This document shows positions 36,041 through 45,229 of a stretch of 64,000 nucleotides of DNA, piece by piece. Source of the stretch: Burkholderiaceae bacterium (GTDB lineage: Bacteria; Pseudomonadota; Gammaproteobacteria; Burkholderiales; Burkholderiaceae_F); contig JAFAIM010000019.1 in assembly GCA_019236735.1 (NCBI GenBank), positions 62,001 to 126,000 of the forward strand, read 5' to 3'. The notes below the pieces were generated by a model. That model was not told where the DNA came from. It ran no database searches and was given only the letters and a program-made list of their open reading frames with translations. Made by a program: the position numbers and the translations under genes. Position 1 is the first letter of the stretch. Every line of letters starts with the position of its first letter.

Positions 36041-36769
36041 GTGGATTCCGCATTACAGCCGGCCCCGGCGCGCGCGCGCCGCGCGGCGCCCGCGTCGAGC
36101 CCGCGTAAGGGCCAAGTCACGCGCGCCGCGATCCTCTCGCAGGCGCTCGCGATCGCGCGCCGCGAGGGGTTGGAAGGCCTGACGATTGGAACGCTGGCCG
36201 AGCGGCTCGGGATGAGCAAGAGCGGCGTGTTCGCGCATTTCGGTTCGCGCGAAGAGCTGCAGCTCGCGGTGTTGAACCAGTACGCGACGCAGTTCGTCGC
36301 CGCGGTGCTGCGTCCTGCGTTGGCTCGCCCGCGCGGCTTGCCGCGACTGCGCGCGCTGCTGGAGAACTGGCTGGCGCAGTTGGCAGAGGAGATCGAGGCC
36401 GGCTGCATCCTGATCGGTGGCGCTTCCGAGTACGACGATCGGCCTGGTCCACTGCACGATGCGATGGTGGCCATCATCGAGGGGTGGAAGGAAGAGCTGC
36501 TGCGCGCGATCCGCCTGGCGCAGGACGAGGGTCATTTGGATCGACGCGCCGATGCCCGCCAGATGGTGTTCGAGATCTATGGGCTGATGCTGATGCTGCA
36601 CCAAGACGCCCGCCTGCTGCACTCGAGCGACAGCGTGCAGCGGACGCGGCTGGGCTTGGCGCGCCTGATCGAGGCCGCGCGGCGGCGCGCGGACAAGGCG
36701 GGCAAGCCGGCCGGGCGCAGCGACTCGGCGAACCGACGCAACCAACGCAACCAACGTGTTCGCAACTAA
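36041..36769 (+). CDS. TetR family transcriptional regulator
   Basis: This 242-residue repressor-type protein has an N-terminal helix-turn-helix at about 25-75 ('GLTIGTLAERLGMSKSGVFA', followed by 'HFGSREELQLAVL'). Its C-terminal ligand domain (about 90-215) includes 'GCILIGGASEYDDRPGP'. The start is GTG at 36041; I see no better one. The basic tail after 215 is low in complexity. It directly precedes a beta-oxidation operon with 35 bases between them, so its ligand is likely an acyl-CoA or fatty acid, and the palindrome just upstream is a likely operator. Confidence 0.88.
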   Translation: MDSALQPAPARARRAAPASSPRKGQVTRAAILSQALAIARREGLEGLTIGTLAERLGMSKSGVFAHFGSREELQLAVLNQYATQFVAAVLRPALARPRGLPRLRALLENWLAQLAEEIEAGCILIGGASEYDDRPGPLHDAMVAIIEGWKEELLRAIRLAQDEGHLDRRADARQMVFEIYGLMLMLHQDARLLHSSDSVQRTRLGLARLIEAARRRADKAGKPAGRSDSANRRNQRNQRVRN

Positions 36770-36804
36770 AACTCATTGAAACCGGCGTACTCCAGGAGAC
36801 CACA

Positions 36805-38619
36805 ATGCCGATCTACAAGGCCCCACTCCGCGATCACCAGTTCGTTCTGCACGAAGTTCTGGGAGCGGTCGAACACGCGCGCGGCATGCCCGCGTTCGCG
36901 GACGTGGACGCCGATACCGTCAACCAGGTGCTCGAGGAGGGTGCCCGTTTCTGCAGCGACGTGCTGCTGCCGCTGAACCTGCGCGGTGACGAGCAGGGTT
37001 GCCGGTTCGATCCGGCCAGCCACGAGGTCAAGACCCCGGAGGGATTTCGCGCCGCCTTCGACCAATTCCGCGACGGCGGCTGGCAGGGACTGACGGCGGA
37101 CGCCGATTACGGTGGCCAGGCGCTGCCGCACGTGCTGCAGATCGCGTTCGACGAGATGCGCTGCGCGGCCAACCAGGCCTGGACGATGTATTCGGGGCTG
37201 ACGCAGGGTGCGTACGAGTGTCTGCATGTGCACGGCACACCGCAGCAGAAGCAGACATACCTGCCCAAGCTTGCCTCGGCGGAGTGGACCGGCACGATGT
37301 GTCTGACGGAAGCGCACTGCGGCACCGACCTGGGCTTGCTGCGCACTCGCGCCGAGCCGCAGACCGACGGTAGCTACAGGATCACCGGTCAGAAGATCTT
37401 CATTTCGGCCGGCGAACACGACCTCGCCGACAACATCGTGCACCTCGTGCTGGCGCGTCTTCCGGGGGCACCGACTGGCGTCAAGGGCATTTCGCTGTTC
37501 GTTGTGCCCAAGTTCCTGCCGCAAGGCGACGGCGACTCCGCACGGGTCGGCGCGCGCAATTCGCTCTACTGCGGCGGCATCGAACACAAGATGGGAATCC
37601 ATGCCAACTCGACTTGCCAGATCGTGTTCGAAGCAGCGACGGGCTGGCTGGTGGGCGAGCCCAACAAGGGTCTGAACGCGATGTTCGTGATGATGAACGG
37701 CGCGCGCCTGGCTGTGGGAGTCCAAGGGCTGGGGCTGACCGAAGCGGCCTACCAGAATGCTTCCGCGTACGCGAAGGAGCGCCTGCAGGGACGCAGCCTG
37801 GCCGCCGCCAAGTCCGGCTCCGATTCGTCCCAGCCGGCCGACCCGATCATCGTGCACCCGGACATCCGGCGCGCGCTGCTGACGGCGCGCGCGTGGTCTG
37901 AGGGAGGGCGGGCGTTCTCCTGCTGGCTCGCGATGATGGTCGACCAGCATCGCCACCACCCGGATGCAGCCGAGCGCGAAACGGCGGGCGACATGCTGGC
38001 GCTGATGACGCCGGTGGCGAAGGCCTTTCTCACCGACAACGCCTTTGACGGCGTCTCGCAGTGCCTGCAGGTGTTCGGCGGACACGGCTACATCCACGAG
38101 TCGGGGATGGAACAGATGCTGCGCGACGCGCGCATCAACATGATCTACGAGGGTACCAACGCGGTGCAGGCGCTCGACCTGATCGGGCGCAAGGTGCTGA
38201 TGGATGGCGGTGCCAAGCTGCGCAAGTTTGGCAAGCTGGTGCAGGAGTTTCTCGCCGAAAACGCCACCTCGGTCGAAATGAACGAGTTCGTCACGCCGCT
38301 GGCGGACCTTGGCGACAAGGTGCAGAAGCTGACGATGGAAATCGGCATGCGGGCCGCTTCCAACCCCGACGAAGCAGGAGCTGCGGCGGTGAGCTATCTG
38401 CGCGTGATCGGCCACCTCGTGTTCGCGTATTTCTGGGCGAAAATGGCACGCGTCGCGCTCGACCACACCAGCGATGCGGGAACGGATCCGTTCTACCGCG
38501 CCAAGCTCGCGACCGCGCGTTTCTATTTCCAGCGCCTGTTGCCGGAGACGGCTTACCATATCCGAGCCGCACGCTCGGGTGCAAAGAACCTGATGGAGCT
38601 CGAGGCCGAGCTGTTCTGA
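36805..38619 (+). CDS. Acyl-CoA dehydrogenase (FadE/DmdC type)
   Basis: This 604-residue flavoprotein introduces a double bond into acyl-CoA, the first step of beta-oxidation. It is longer than the 380-residue classical enzymes because of an extra C-terminal helical domain (about 470-604). Visible motifs are 'CLTEAHCGTDLGLLRTRA' (FAD/substrate loop), 'KIFISAGEHD', the hinge 'GNAMFVMMNGARL'-like segment near 290-305, and 'QVFGGHGYIHESGMEQ' with 'RDARINMIYEGTNAVQ', which holds the likely catalytic Glu. It resembles 3-methylmercaptopropionyl-CoA dehydrogenases (DmdC) as well as medium- to long-chain enzymes. The ATG follows AGGAG by six bases; the open frame upstream is not used. Confidence 0.92.
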   Translation: MPIYKAPLRDHQFVLHEVLGAVEHARGMPAFADVDADTVNQVLEEGARFCSDVLLPLNLRGDEQGCRFDPASHEVKTPEGFRAAFDQFRDGGWQGLTADADYGGQALPHVLQIAFDEMRCAANQAWTMYSGLTQGAYECLHVHGTPQQKQTYLPKLASAEWTGTMCLTEAHCGTDLGLLRTRAEPQTDGSYRITGQKIFISAGEHDLADNIVHLVLARLPGAPTGVKGISLFVVPKFLPQGDGDSARVGARNSLYCGGIEHKMGIHANSTCQIVFEAATGWLVGEPNKGLNAMFVMMNGARLAVGVQGLGLTEAAYQNASAYAKERLQGRSLAAAKSGSDSSQPADPIIVHPDIRRALLTARAWSEGGRAFSCWLAMMVDQHRHHPDAAERETAGDMLALMTPVAKAFLTDNAFDGVSQCLQVFGGHGYIHESGMEQMLRDARINMIYEGTNAVQALDLIGRKVLMDGGAKLRKFGKLVQEFLAENATSVEMNEFVTPLADLGDKVQKLTMEIGMRAASNPDEAGAAAVSYLRVIGHLVFAYFWAKMARVALDHTSDAGTDPFYRAKLATARFYFQRLLPETAYHIRAARSGAKNLMELEAELF

Positions 38620-38712
38620 GGCGGAGCAGTAGGCGGAACACGCCCCGCACGCGTTTGCGACAACAAGATCAACAGGCCGGTGGACAAGTCGGTCCGGCGG
38701 ACGGAGAACAAG

Positions 38713-41130
38713 ATGAAACAGCTTGCAATCAAGAAAGTAGCGGTGCTCGGCGCGGGCGTGATGGGAGCGCAGATCGCGGCCCACTGCATCAACGCGCGCG
38801 TGCCGGTGTTGCTATACGACTTAGCCGACGAAAAGTCGCCCGATCGCAACGGCATAGTGCTGCGAGCGATCGAGAACCTGACGCGGCTGAACCCCGCGCC
38901 GCTGGCGCTGAAGGAAGATGCTCAATACATTGAGCCGGCCAATTACGAGCAGCACCTCGCGCGGCTTGCCGAGTGCGATCTGATCATCGAGGCGATCGCC
39001 GAGCGGATGGACTGGAAGCGGGAGCTGTATCGCAACATCGGGCCGCATGTCGCACCCGGTGCGATCCTGGCGTCCAACACCTCTGGCCTTTCGATCAACG
39101 CTCTGTCGGAGCCGCTCGAGGCGGCGCTGCGGCCGCGCTTCTGTGGTGTGCATTTCTTCAACCCGCCCCGCTATATGCACCTGGTCGAACTGATCCCCAC
39201 TGCCAGCACTGCGCCGGAGGTGGTCGATCAGCTCGAGACCTTCCTCGCCAGCACACTCGGCAAGGGCGTGGTGCGGGCCAAGGACACTCCCAATTTCATC
39301 GCCAACCGCGTCGGCGTATTCGGGATGCTGGCAACCATTCACGAGGCAGCGAAGTTCGGCCTTCCATATGACGTGGTCGACGATCTGACCGGCACGCGCC
39401 TGGGCCGTGCCAAGAGCGCGACATTCCGTACCGCCGACGTGGTGGGTCTGGACACGATGGCGCATGTGATACGCACGATGCAGGAGGCGCTGCCGCCGTC
39501 GCGCGATCCGTTCGCGCAGCTGTACGCAGTTGCTCCGGTGCTGCAGACGCTGATCAGCAAGGGCGCGCTCGGGCAGAAGAGCGGCGCGGGCTTCTACCGC
39601 AAGGACGGGCCGGTGATCAAGGTGCTCGATCCGCGCACCGCCGACTACGTGGAAAGCCGCGGCAAGGCCGATGAGCTGATCGTTCGGATCCTGAAGAACG
39701 ATGATCCGGCGCAGCGCCTGAAAATGCTGCGCGAAACCGATCATCCTCAGGCTCGCTTCCTGTGGTCCATTTTCCGCGACATGTTCCACTACGCGGCCGT
39801 CCATTTGGGCGGCATCGCGCAGACTGCGCGCGACGTCGACTTCGCGCTGCGCTGGGGATTCGGCTGGGAGACCGGTCCGTTCGAAAACTGGCAGGCCGCC
39901 GGCTGGCAGCGGGTGGCCGAATGGGTCGCGCAGGACATCGAGCGCGGCGAAGCGTTGTGCAAGGCCCCGCTTCCCGATTGGGTGCTCAAAGGCACAGTGG
40001 CCAAAGCCGGTGGGGTGCACACGGCGCAGGGGTCGTGGAACCCGGCGCGCTCGAGTTTCGAGCCGCGAATCGATCTTCCGGTCTACGCCCGGCAGCTGTT
40101 CCGCGCGCCTCTGCGCGGCGAGAGCACAGACGCCGACAGCGGTGGCGCAACGGTGTTCGCCGACGATTCGTGCCGCGTCTGGCGCCTGCAGCAGCCGTAC
40201 GCCGGAGAGGTGCTGATCTTCTCGATTCGCACCAAGATGCACGTGCTGGGGCCCGGCGTGCTCGCGGGGTTGATGCGCGCGCTCGACCTTGCCGAGGGCG
40301 AAGGGCGGCCCCTCGTGATCTGGTCGCCGGCCGAGCCGTTCTCGGCCGGGGCAGACCTGAAGTCGATGCTGCCGGTGTTCATGAGCGGTGGGCCGAAGGC
40401 GATCGGAGCCGAAGAAGCGAAGATGCAGCAGGTTTTCATGCGAGTGAAGTACGCGCAGGTGCCGGTCGTTGCCGCGGTACATGGGATGGCGCTGGGGGGC
40501 GGCTGCGAACTGCTGTTGCACTGCGCCCGGCGGGTGGCGGCACTGGAGAGCTACATCGGGCTGGTCGAGGTCGGAGTGGGACTGATCCCGGGAGCCGGAG
40601 GCCTGAAGGAGGGCGCACTGCGGGCGGGGAACGCAGCGCGCGCGGCGGGGGCGACCGATCTGCTGCCGTTTTTGCGCAGCTGGTTCCAGAACGCGGCGAC
40701 CGCGACCGTATCGCGATCCGCACTAGAGGCGCGCACGATGGGGTATCTCGCGGACAGCGACACCATCGTGTTCAATCCATACGAGTTGCTGTGGACCGCA
40801 GTCGGCGAGGCTTTCGCGATGCACGCGGTGGGCTACCGCCCACCGCTGCGCGTCCGGGGTTTCCCGGTGGCGGGCCGCAGCGGCGCGGCGACGATTCGTT
40901 CGCAGCTGGTGAACATGAAAGAGGGCGGATTCATCAGCGAGCACGATTTCCTGATCGCGGGCTCGATCGCCGACGTGATGACCGGTGGTGAAGTCGACGC
41001 TGGAACGCTGGTCGACGAGCAATGGCTGCTCGATTTGGAGCGCAAGCACTTCGTCAAACTGGTCGCGCATCCTAAATCGCAGGAGCGCATGATGGGCATG
41101 ATGCAGACCGGCAAACCGGTCCGCAATTGA
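38713..41130 (+). CDS. 3-hydroxyacyl-CoA dehydrogenase/enoyl-CoA hydratase fusion
   Basis: This 805-residue enzyme carries two steps of beta-oxidation. The dehydrogenase part comes first (Rossmann motif Gly13-X-Gly15-X2-Gly18, 'VLGAGVMGAQIAAH', and 'HFFNPPRYMHLVELIPT'), and the crotonase part is C-terminal ('PFSAGADLKSML', 'MALGGGCELLLHC' with the catalytic Glu). This order, opposite to E. coli FadB, is that of Bacillus FadN and related proteins. Together with the thiolase gene 15 bases downstream it forms a FadNA-like pair. ATG 38713 is preferred; GTG at 38680 in the same frame would add 11 residues. Confidence 0.92.
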   Translation: MKQLAIKKVAVLGAGVMGAQIAAHCINARVPVLLYDLADEKSPDRNGIVLRAIENLTRLNPAPLALKEDAQYIEPANYEQHLARLAECDLIIEAIAERMDWKRELYRNIGPHVAPGAILASNTSGLSINALSEPLEAALRPRFCGVHFFNPPRYMHLVELIPTASTAPEVVDQLETFLASTLGKGVVRAKDTPNFIANRVGVFGMLATIHEAAKFGLPYDVVDDLTGTRLGRAKSATFRTADVVGLDTMAHVIRTMQEALPPSRDPFAQLYAVAPVLQTLISKGALGQKSGAGFYRKDGPVIKVLDPRTADYVESRGKADELIVRILKNDDPAQRLKMLRETDHPQARFLWSIFRDMFHYAAVHLGGIAQTARDVDFALRWGFGWETGPFENWQAAGWQRVAEWVAQDIERGEALCKAPLPDWVLKGTVAKAGGVHTAQGSWNPARSSFEPRIDLPVYARQLFRAPLRGESTDADSGGATVFADDSCRVWRLQQPYAGEVLIFSIRTKMHVLGPGVLAGLMRALDLAEGEGRPLVIWSPAEPFSAGADLKSMLPVFMSGGPKAIGAEEAKMQQVFMRVKYAQVPVVAAVHGMALGGGCELLLHCARRVAALESYIGLVEVGVGLIPGAGGLKEGALRAGNAARAAGATDLLPFLRSWFQNAATATVSRSALEARTMGYLADSDTIVFNPYELLWTAVGEAFAMHAVGYRPPLRVRGFPVAGRSGAATIRSQLVNMKEGGFISEHDFLIAGSIADVMTGGEVDAGTLVDEQWLLDLERKHFVKLVAHPKSQERMMGMMQTGKPVRN

Positions 41131-41145
41131 GCAAAGGGGAAAAAA

Positions 41146-42345
41146 GTGGCGAACCAGGTGCAGGACGCGTACGTGGTGGCGGCGACGCGAATCCCAGTGG
41201 GTAAGGCGCCGCGGGGGGCATTGCGCACCGTGCGGCCCGACGATCTTCTGGTGGCGGTGATCCGTTCCGCGGTCGCGCAGGTCCCCTCGCTCGATCCGGC
41301 CGCAATCGAGGATGCGGTGGTCGGATGCGCGTTCCCGGAGGCCGAACAGGGGATGAACGTCGCGCGCAGCGCCGCGCTGCTGGCGAAGCTGCCGGACAGC
41401 GTGGGAGGAGTCACCGTAAACCGCTATTGCGCCTCGGGCCTGAACGCAGTGGCGATCGCTGCCGATCGCATCCGCGTCGGCGAGGCGGACATCATGTTGG
41501 CCGGCGGGGTCGAATCGATGAGCATGGTGCCGATGGCGGGCAACAAGCCTTCGTTCAATCCGCGCATCTTCGAGGCCGACGGCAACGTCGGAATCGCCTT
41601 CGGCATGGGGATCACGGCGGAGAAGGTTGCACAGCGCTGGAAAGTGTCGCGCGAGGCGCAGGACGAATTCGCGCTCGGCTCGCACCAGCGCGCGATCGCC
41701 GCGCAGAAGGCGGGCGAGTTCACGGACGAGATCACCCCGATCGAGATCGTCGACAAGGTGCCGGAACTGGCCTTGCACGAACTCCTGTCGAAAAAGCGCA
41801 CGATGTCGCTGGACGAGGGGCCGCGCGAGGACACCAATGCGCAGGCCCTGGCGAAGCTCAAACCCGTTTTTGCCGCGCGCGGCAGCGTGACGGCTGGCAA
41901 CAGCTCGCAGACCTCGGACGGTGCGGCCGCGCTGATCCTCGCCAGCGAGGCAGCGGTGAAGCACTTCAACTTGACGCCGCTGGCGCGTTTCGTCTCGTTT
42001 GCGGTGCGCGGAGTGCCGCCCGAGATCATGGGCATCGGACCGAAGGAGGCGATTCCGGCCGCGCTGAAGGCGGCAGGTCTGAAACTGGACGACATTGACT
42101 GGATCGAGCTGAACGAGGCATTTGCGGCGCAGGCTCTGGCGGTGATCGGCGATCTTGGACTGGATCGCGCCAAGGTCAATCCGCTGGGCGGCGCGATCGC
42201 TTTGGGGCATCCGCTCGGCGCCACCGGTGCGATCCGTTCGGCCACCGTGGTGCACGCGCTGCAGCGACGCGCCCTGAAGTACGGGATGGTCACGATGTGC
42301 GTCGGCACCGGAATGGGTGCTGCCGGCATCTTCGAGCGCGTTTGA
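41146..42345 (+). CDS. Acetyl-CoA acyltransferase (thiolase)
   Basis: This 399-residue thiolase splits 3-ketoacyl-CoA with CoA, the last step of beta-oxidation. The nucleophile is Cys95 in 'NRYCASGLNAV', and the catalytic pair is His355 in 'GGAIALGHPLGATG' and Cys385 in 'CVGTGMG'. A GTG start at 41146 has AAAGGGGA upstream. It works with the preceding fusion protein, as in FadNA/FadBA complexes. The family also includes biosynthetic acetoacetyl-CoA thiolases, but the operon context favours degradation. Confidence 0.94.
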   Translation: MANQVQDAYVVAATRIPVGKAPRGALRTVRPDDLLVAVIRSAVAQVPSLDPAAIEDAVVGCAFPEAEQGMNVARSAALLAKLPDSVGGVTVNRYCASGLNAVAIAADRIRVGEADIMLAGGVESMSMVPMAGNKPSFNPRIFEADGNVGIAFGMGITAEKVAQRWKVSREAQDEFALGSHQRAIAAQKAGEFTDEITPIEIVDKVPELALHELLSKKRTMSLDEGPREDTNAQALAKLKPVFAARGSVTAGNSSQTSDGAAALILASEAAVKHFNLTPLARFVSFAVRGVPPEIMGIGPKEAIPAALKAAGLKLDDIDWIELNEAFAAQALAVIGDLGLDRAKVNPLGGAIALGHPLGATGAIRSATVVHALQRRALKYGMVTMCVGTGMGAAGIFERV

Positions 42346-43121
42346 GCGCGGGTGCGCATGTGGCGATCCTGACCGAGACCGCGGGGGCGATCGCGCGCAT
42401 CCAGATCGCGCGGCCCGAGCGCAAGAACGCGATCACCGCGGCGATGTACGCGGCGCTGGCCGATGCACTCATCGCTGCGGATGCCGACCCCGGCGTGCAG
42501 GCGGTGCTGCTGCACGGCCTGCCCGAGATCTTCACTGCGGGCAACGATTTGGAGGACTTCCTGCGCGAGCCGCCGCAGAACGACGAGGCCCCGGTATTCC
42601 GCTTCATGACGGCGCTGTCCGGCGTGGCCAAGCCGGTCGTGGCGGCTGTCAACGGCGCCGCGGTTGGCGTCGGCACGACGATGCTGCTGCACTGCGACCT
42701 GGTGTACTGCGCCGACGATTCGCGCTTCTCGCTGCCGTTCGTGAATCTGGGGCTGTGCCCGGAGTTCGGCTCCAGTTTGCTGTTGCCGCTGACGGCCGGT
42801 TACCGCCGCGCCGCGGAGAAGCTGCTGCTGGGCGAGCCGGCTTCGGCCGAGGAGGCGCTCGAGATGGGGATCGTCAACCGGATCCTGCCCCCGGCAGAAG
42901 TCCTCGGCCACGCACGCAATCAGTGCGAACGGCTCGCACGTGTGTCGCCGAGCGCGGTGCTCGAGACGAAGCGGTTGATGAAAGCGGGTTGGCGTGAAGA
43001 CGTACAGCGCGCGATTCGCGAAGAAAGCTCGGCCTTCGTGCGCCTGCTGGGCAGTCCCGAGGCGCGCGCTGCGTTCCGCGCGTTCCTGGAGCGGCGCGCC
43101 CCCGATTCGGCAAAGCGGTGA
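42342..43121 (+). CDS. Crotonase family protein, isomerase-like
   Basis: This 259-residue crotonase-fold protein has an oxyanion-hole segment 'FTAGNDLEDFL' and 'VNGAAVGVGTTMLLHCDLVY'. The first catalytic Glu of hydratases ('GGGCEL') is missing. The only Glu near the active site is Glu141 in 'LGLCPEFGSSLL', the position used by peroxisomal-type delta3-delta2-enoyl-CoA isomerases. It may thus shift double bonds of unsaturated fatty acids. The start is probably TTG at 42342, overlapping the thiolase stop as TTGA; GTG at 42360 is the alternative. Confidence 0.82.
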   Translation: MSAGAHVAILTETAGAIARIQIARPERKNAITAAMYAALADALIAADADPGVQAVLLHGLPEIFTAGNDLEDFLREPPQNDEAPVFRFMTALSGVAKPVVAAVNGAAVGVGTTMLLHCDLVYCADDSRFSLPFVNLGLCPEFGSSLLLPLTAGYRRAAEKLLLGEPASAEEALEMGIVNRILPPAEVLGHARNQCERLARVSPSAVLETKRLMKAGWREDVQRAIREESSAFVRLLGSPEARAAFRAFLERRAPDSAKR

Positions 43122-43125
43122 ATCG

Positions 43126-43554
43126 ATGCCGTTGCGCAAAGATATTCCGATCGAGGCCTTTGCGGCGAAGGCGCACATCGGGCTGCCGGAGCTGTTGGGA
43201 CTGGAAGTCGTTCGCGTCGCCGAAAATGCGCTGGACATGCGCGTGGCGATCCAGCAGCGGCTGCTCGCTCCGAACGGCTATTTGCACGCCGCCAGCGTGA
43301 TCGCGCTGGCCGACACCGCGTGCGGTTTTGGATGCATCGCGCACCTGCCCGATGGCGCCGAGAACTTCACGACGATCGAATTGAAGACCAACTTCCTGGG
43401 TACGGCCACTTCCGGAACGATGCTTGCGCAGGCCCGGCCGCTGCATCTCGGCCGGACGACCCAGGTGTGGGATGCGACGATCTCGCACGAGGAATCCGGA
43501 CGAACGATCGCCGAGTTCCGTTGCACCCAGCTCGTGTTGTGGCCGAAACGCTAA
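43126..43554 (+). CDS. PaaI family hotdog thioesterase
   Basis: This 142-residue hotdog-fold protein has 'LLAPNGYLHAASVIALADTACGFG', shown here in part as 'NGYLHAASVIALADTA'. That is the central helix region of PaaI-type acyl-CoA thioesterases, with Asn/His at the mouth and Asp in the helix. 'TIELKTNFLGTA' forms the next strand. It would hydrolyse medium-chain or aromatic acyl-CoA and free CoA when intermediates pile up. The ATG is four bases after the previous stop. Confidence 0.85.
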   Translation: MPLRKDIPIEAFAAKAHIGLPELLGLEVVRVAENALDMRVAIQQRLLAPNGYLHAASVIALADTACGFGCIAHLPDGAENFTTIELKTNFLGTATSGTMLAQARPLHLGRTTQVWDATISHEESGRTIAEFRCTQLVLWPKR

Positions 43555-43573
43555 GGCTTGGAGAGGAGTCCCG

Positions 43574-44401
43574 GTGAACCTGAAGGGCAAGACGATGTTC
43601 GTCAGCGGCGGCTCGCGCGGAATTGGCCTTGCGATCGCGCTGCGCGCGGCCGCCGACGGCGCCAACGTGGTGATCGCCGCCAAGACTACCGAGCCCAATC
43701 CGAAACTTCCGGGAACGATCCACACCGCTGCGCACCAGATCGAGCAGGCCGGAGGTGCGTGCCTGCCGGTGCAGACCGACATCCGCGACGAGGAACAGGT
43801 GTTCGCAGCAGTGCGTCTCGGCGTCGAGCGCTTCGGCGGTATCGATATCCTGGTGAACAATGCGAGCGCGATCAATCTGACCGCGACCGAGGCCACGCCG
43901 ATGAAGCGTTTCGATCTGATGCTCGGCGTGAACGTGCGCGGCACGTTCCTGTGCAGCCAGGCCTGTGTGCCGCACCTGAGGCGCTCGGCACAGCAGGGAC
44001 GCAATCCGCACATCCTGACGCTCTCGCCCCCGCTGAACCTGAAGCCGCATTGGTTCGCGCCGCACGTGGCCTACTCGATCGCCAAGTACGGTATGAGCCT
44101 GTGCGTGCTGGGTCATGCGGAGGAACTGCGCGCCGACGGAATTGGCGTCAACGCGCTTTGGCCCCGGACCGTGATCCTGACCGCTGCGCTGCAGATGATT
44201 CCGGGGGTGCGGCCCGAGCAGTGTCGCAACCCGCAGATCGTCGCTGACGCTGCGCACGCAATCTTCGTTTCGGACGCCCGCACGACCACCGGAAACTTCT
44301 TCCTCGACGAGGAGGTGTTGCGCTCCGCCGGCGTGACCGACTTCGGCAGTTACGCGGTTGTTCCCGGCGCGCGCGAGCTGCTTCCGGACCTGTTTGTTTG
44401 A
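43574..44401 (+). CDS. Short-chain dehydrogenase, HSDL2-like
   Basis: This 275-residue SDR enzyme has a cofactor-binding motif 'FVSGGSRGIGLAIAL', 'LVNNASAINL' and active-site Tyr/Lys in 'YSIAKYGMSLCVLG'. Its length and the segment 'PWLNLKPHW'-like area ('PPLNLKPHWFAPHVAY') match hydroxysteroid dehydrogenase-like protein 2, which in animals is peroxisomal and linked to fatty-acid metabolism. The start is GTG at 43574 with AGGAG five bases upstream. NADP(H) is more likely than NAD(H) from the Arg after Ser, but this is inference. Confidence 0.88.
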   Translation: MNLKGKTMFVSGGSRGIGLAIALRAAADGANVVIAAKTTEPNPKLPGTIHTAAHQIEQAGGACLPVQTDIRDEEQVFAAVRLGVERFGGIDILVNNASAINLTATEATPMKRFDLMLGVNVRGTFLCSQACVPHLRRSAQQGRNPHILTLSPPLNLKPHWFAPHVAYSIAKYGMSLCVLGHAEELRADGIGVNALWPRTVILTAALQMIPGVRPEQCRNPQIVADAAHAIFVSDARTTTGNFFLDEEVLRSAGVTDFGSYAVVPGARELLPDLFV

Positions 44402-44464
44402 GATGAACCCTCGGCTTTCGTGCCGGATGCTCCGGCGAAGCCCGAGAGTTGGAGGGAGCGATCG

Positions 44465-45106
44465 ATGGCTGCGTATCGTCTGTTCGGCCGCCCAGGCTGG
44501 GGCTCGGTGATCGTCGAAGCGCAGCTGGCTGCGCTCGGCCTGCAGTTCGACTTTGAGGAGGTGCCGGACCTTTTTACTTCCGAAGAAGGCCGCCGCAACC
44601 TGGGCCAGGTCAACCCGCTCGCACAAGTGCCGACGTTGCGACTGCCGGACGGATCCGTTCTGACGGAAAGCGCGGCGATCACTCTGTACCTGGCCGACGC
44701 GACCGGGCGCGACGACTTCGTTCCGCCGCCCGGACACGCCGGACGCCCTCAGTTCCTTCGCTGGCTCGTCTTCCTGGTCACCAACGTGTATCCGACCTTC
44801 ACGTATGCCGATGATCCGCGCCGCTTCGTGCACGACGAGACCGCCGCCAAAGCGTTCGAGGCGGCGGTAGACGAATACCGCAGCCGCCTCTGGCGCATGG
44901 TGGAGCCGGCGGCAGGCGCTCCGTTCTTCCTCGGCGACCGCTTTTCCGCGCTGGACATCTACGTGGCGACGATGGCGCACTGGAAACCGGGCCGAAAATG
45001 GTTCGAGCAGAACGCGCCGAAGCTGACCGCGATCGCCCGCCGCGCAGGCGAGGATCCGCGCTTCCGCGCGGTGTGGCAGCGAAACTTTCCAAAAGACTTC
45101 GCGTAG
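44465..45106 (+). CDS. Glutathione S-transferase family protein
   Basis: This 213-residue protein starts with 'MAAYRLFGRPGWGSVIVEAQ' and has a thioredoxin-like domain with 'QVPTLRLPDG' (cis-Pro) and 'LTESAAITLYLAD' (Glu-Ser glutathione contact). A helical domain with 'FSALDIYVATM' follows. The beta-class Cys is replaced by Gly/Trp, so the first residue contacting glutathione is probably a Ser or backbone group. The operon position, 63 bases after the SDR gene, suggests a role near acyl-CoA breakdown. GGAGGGA lies eight bases before the ATG. Confidence 0.88.
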   Translation: MAAYRLFGRPGWGSVIVEAQLAALGLQFDFEEVPDLFTSEEGRRNLGQVNPLAQVPTLRLPDGSVLTESAAITLYLADATGRDDFVPPPGHAGRPQFLRWLVFLVTNVYPTFTYADDPRRFVHDETAAKAFEAAVDEYRSRLWRMVEPAAGAPFFLGDRFSALDIYVATMAHWKPGRKWFEQNAPKLTAIARRAGEDPRFRAVWQRNFPKDFA

Positions 45107-45169
45107 TAGTTCGCGTTGTTCAGTAGGCCAAAAACCGAGGACGGCGAAGCGGCACTGCCGTGAGCGGTA

Positions 45170-45218
45170 TTGCGTTCACAGGGGCTGCTGGATATACTAT
45201 AGATACGATGTATATCCA
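45170..45218 (+). promoter_or_regulatory. Promoter and palindromic operator of the toxin-antitoxin pair
   Basis: TTGCGT (45170-45175) and TATACT (45193-45198) are 17 bases apart, a strong sigma-70 promoter. TGGATATAC (45189-45197) and GTATATCCA (45210-45218) form a perfect nine-base inverted repeat with a 12-base gap, covering the -10 box and start site. The antitoxin or the toxin-antitoxin complex would bind here and shut off its own genes. Confidence 0.85.
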
Positions 45219-45229
45219 ACTATAGAGCC

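Noticed and set aside
36766-38784. 672-codon minus-strand open frame opposite the acyl-CoA dehydrogenase
   Set aside because: Fully antisense to a conserved enzyme with a good start; no domain seen.
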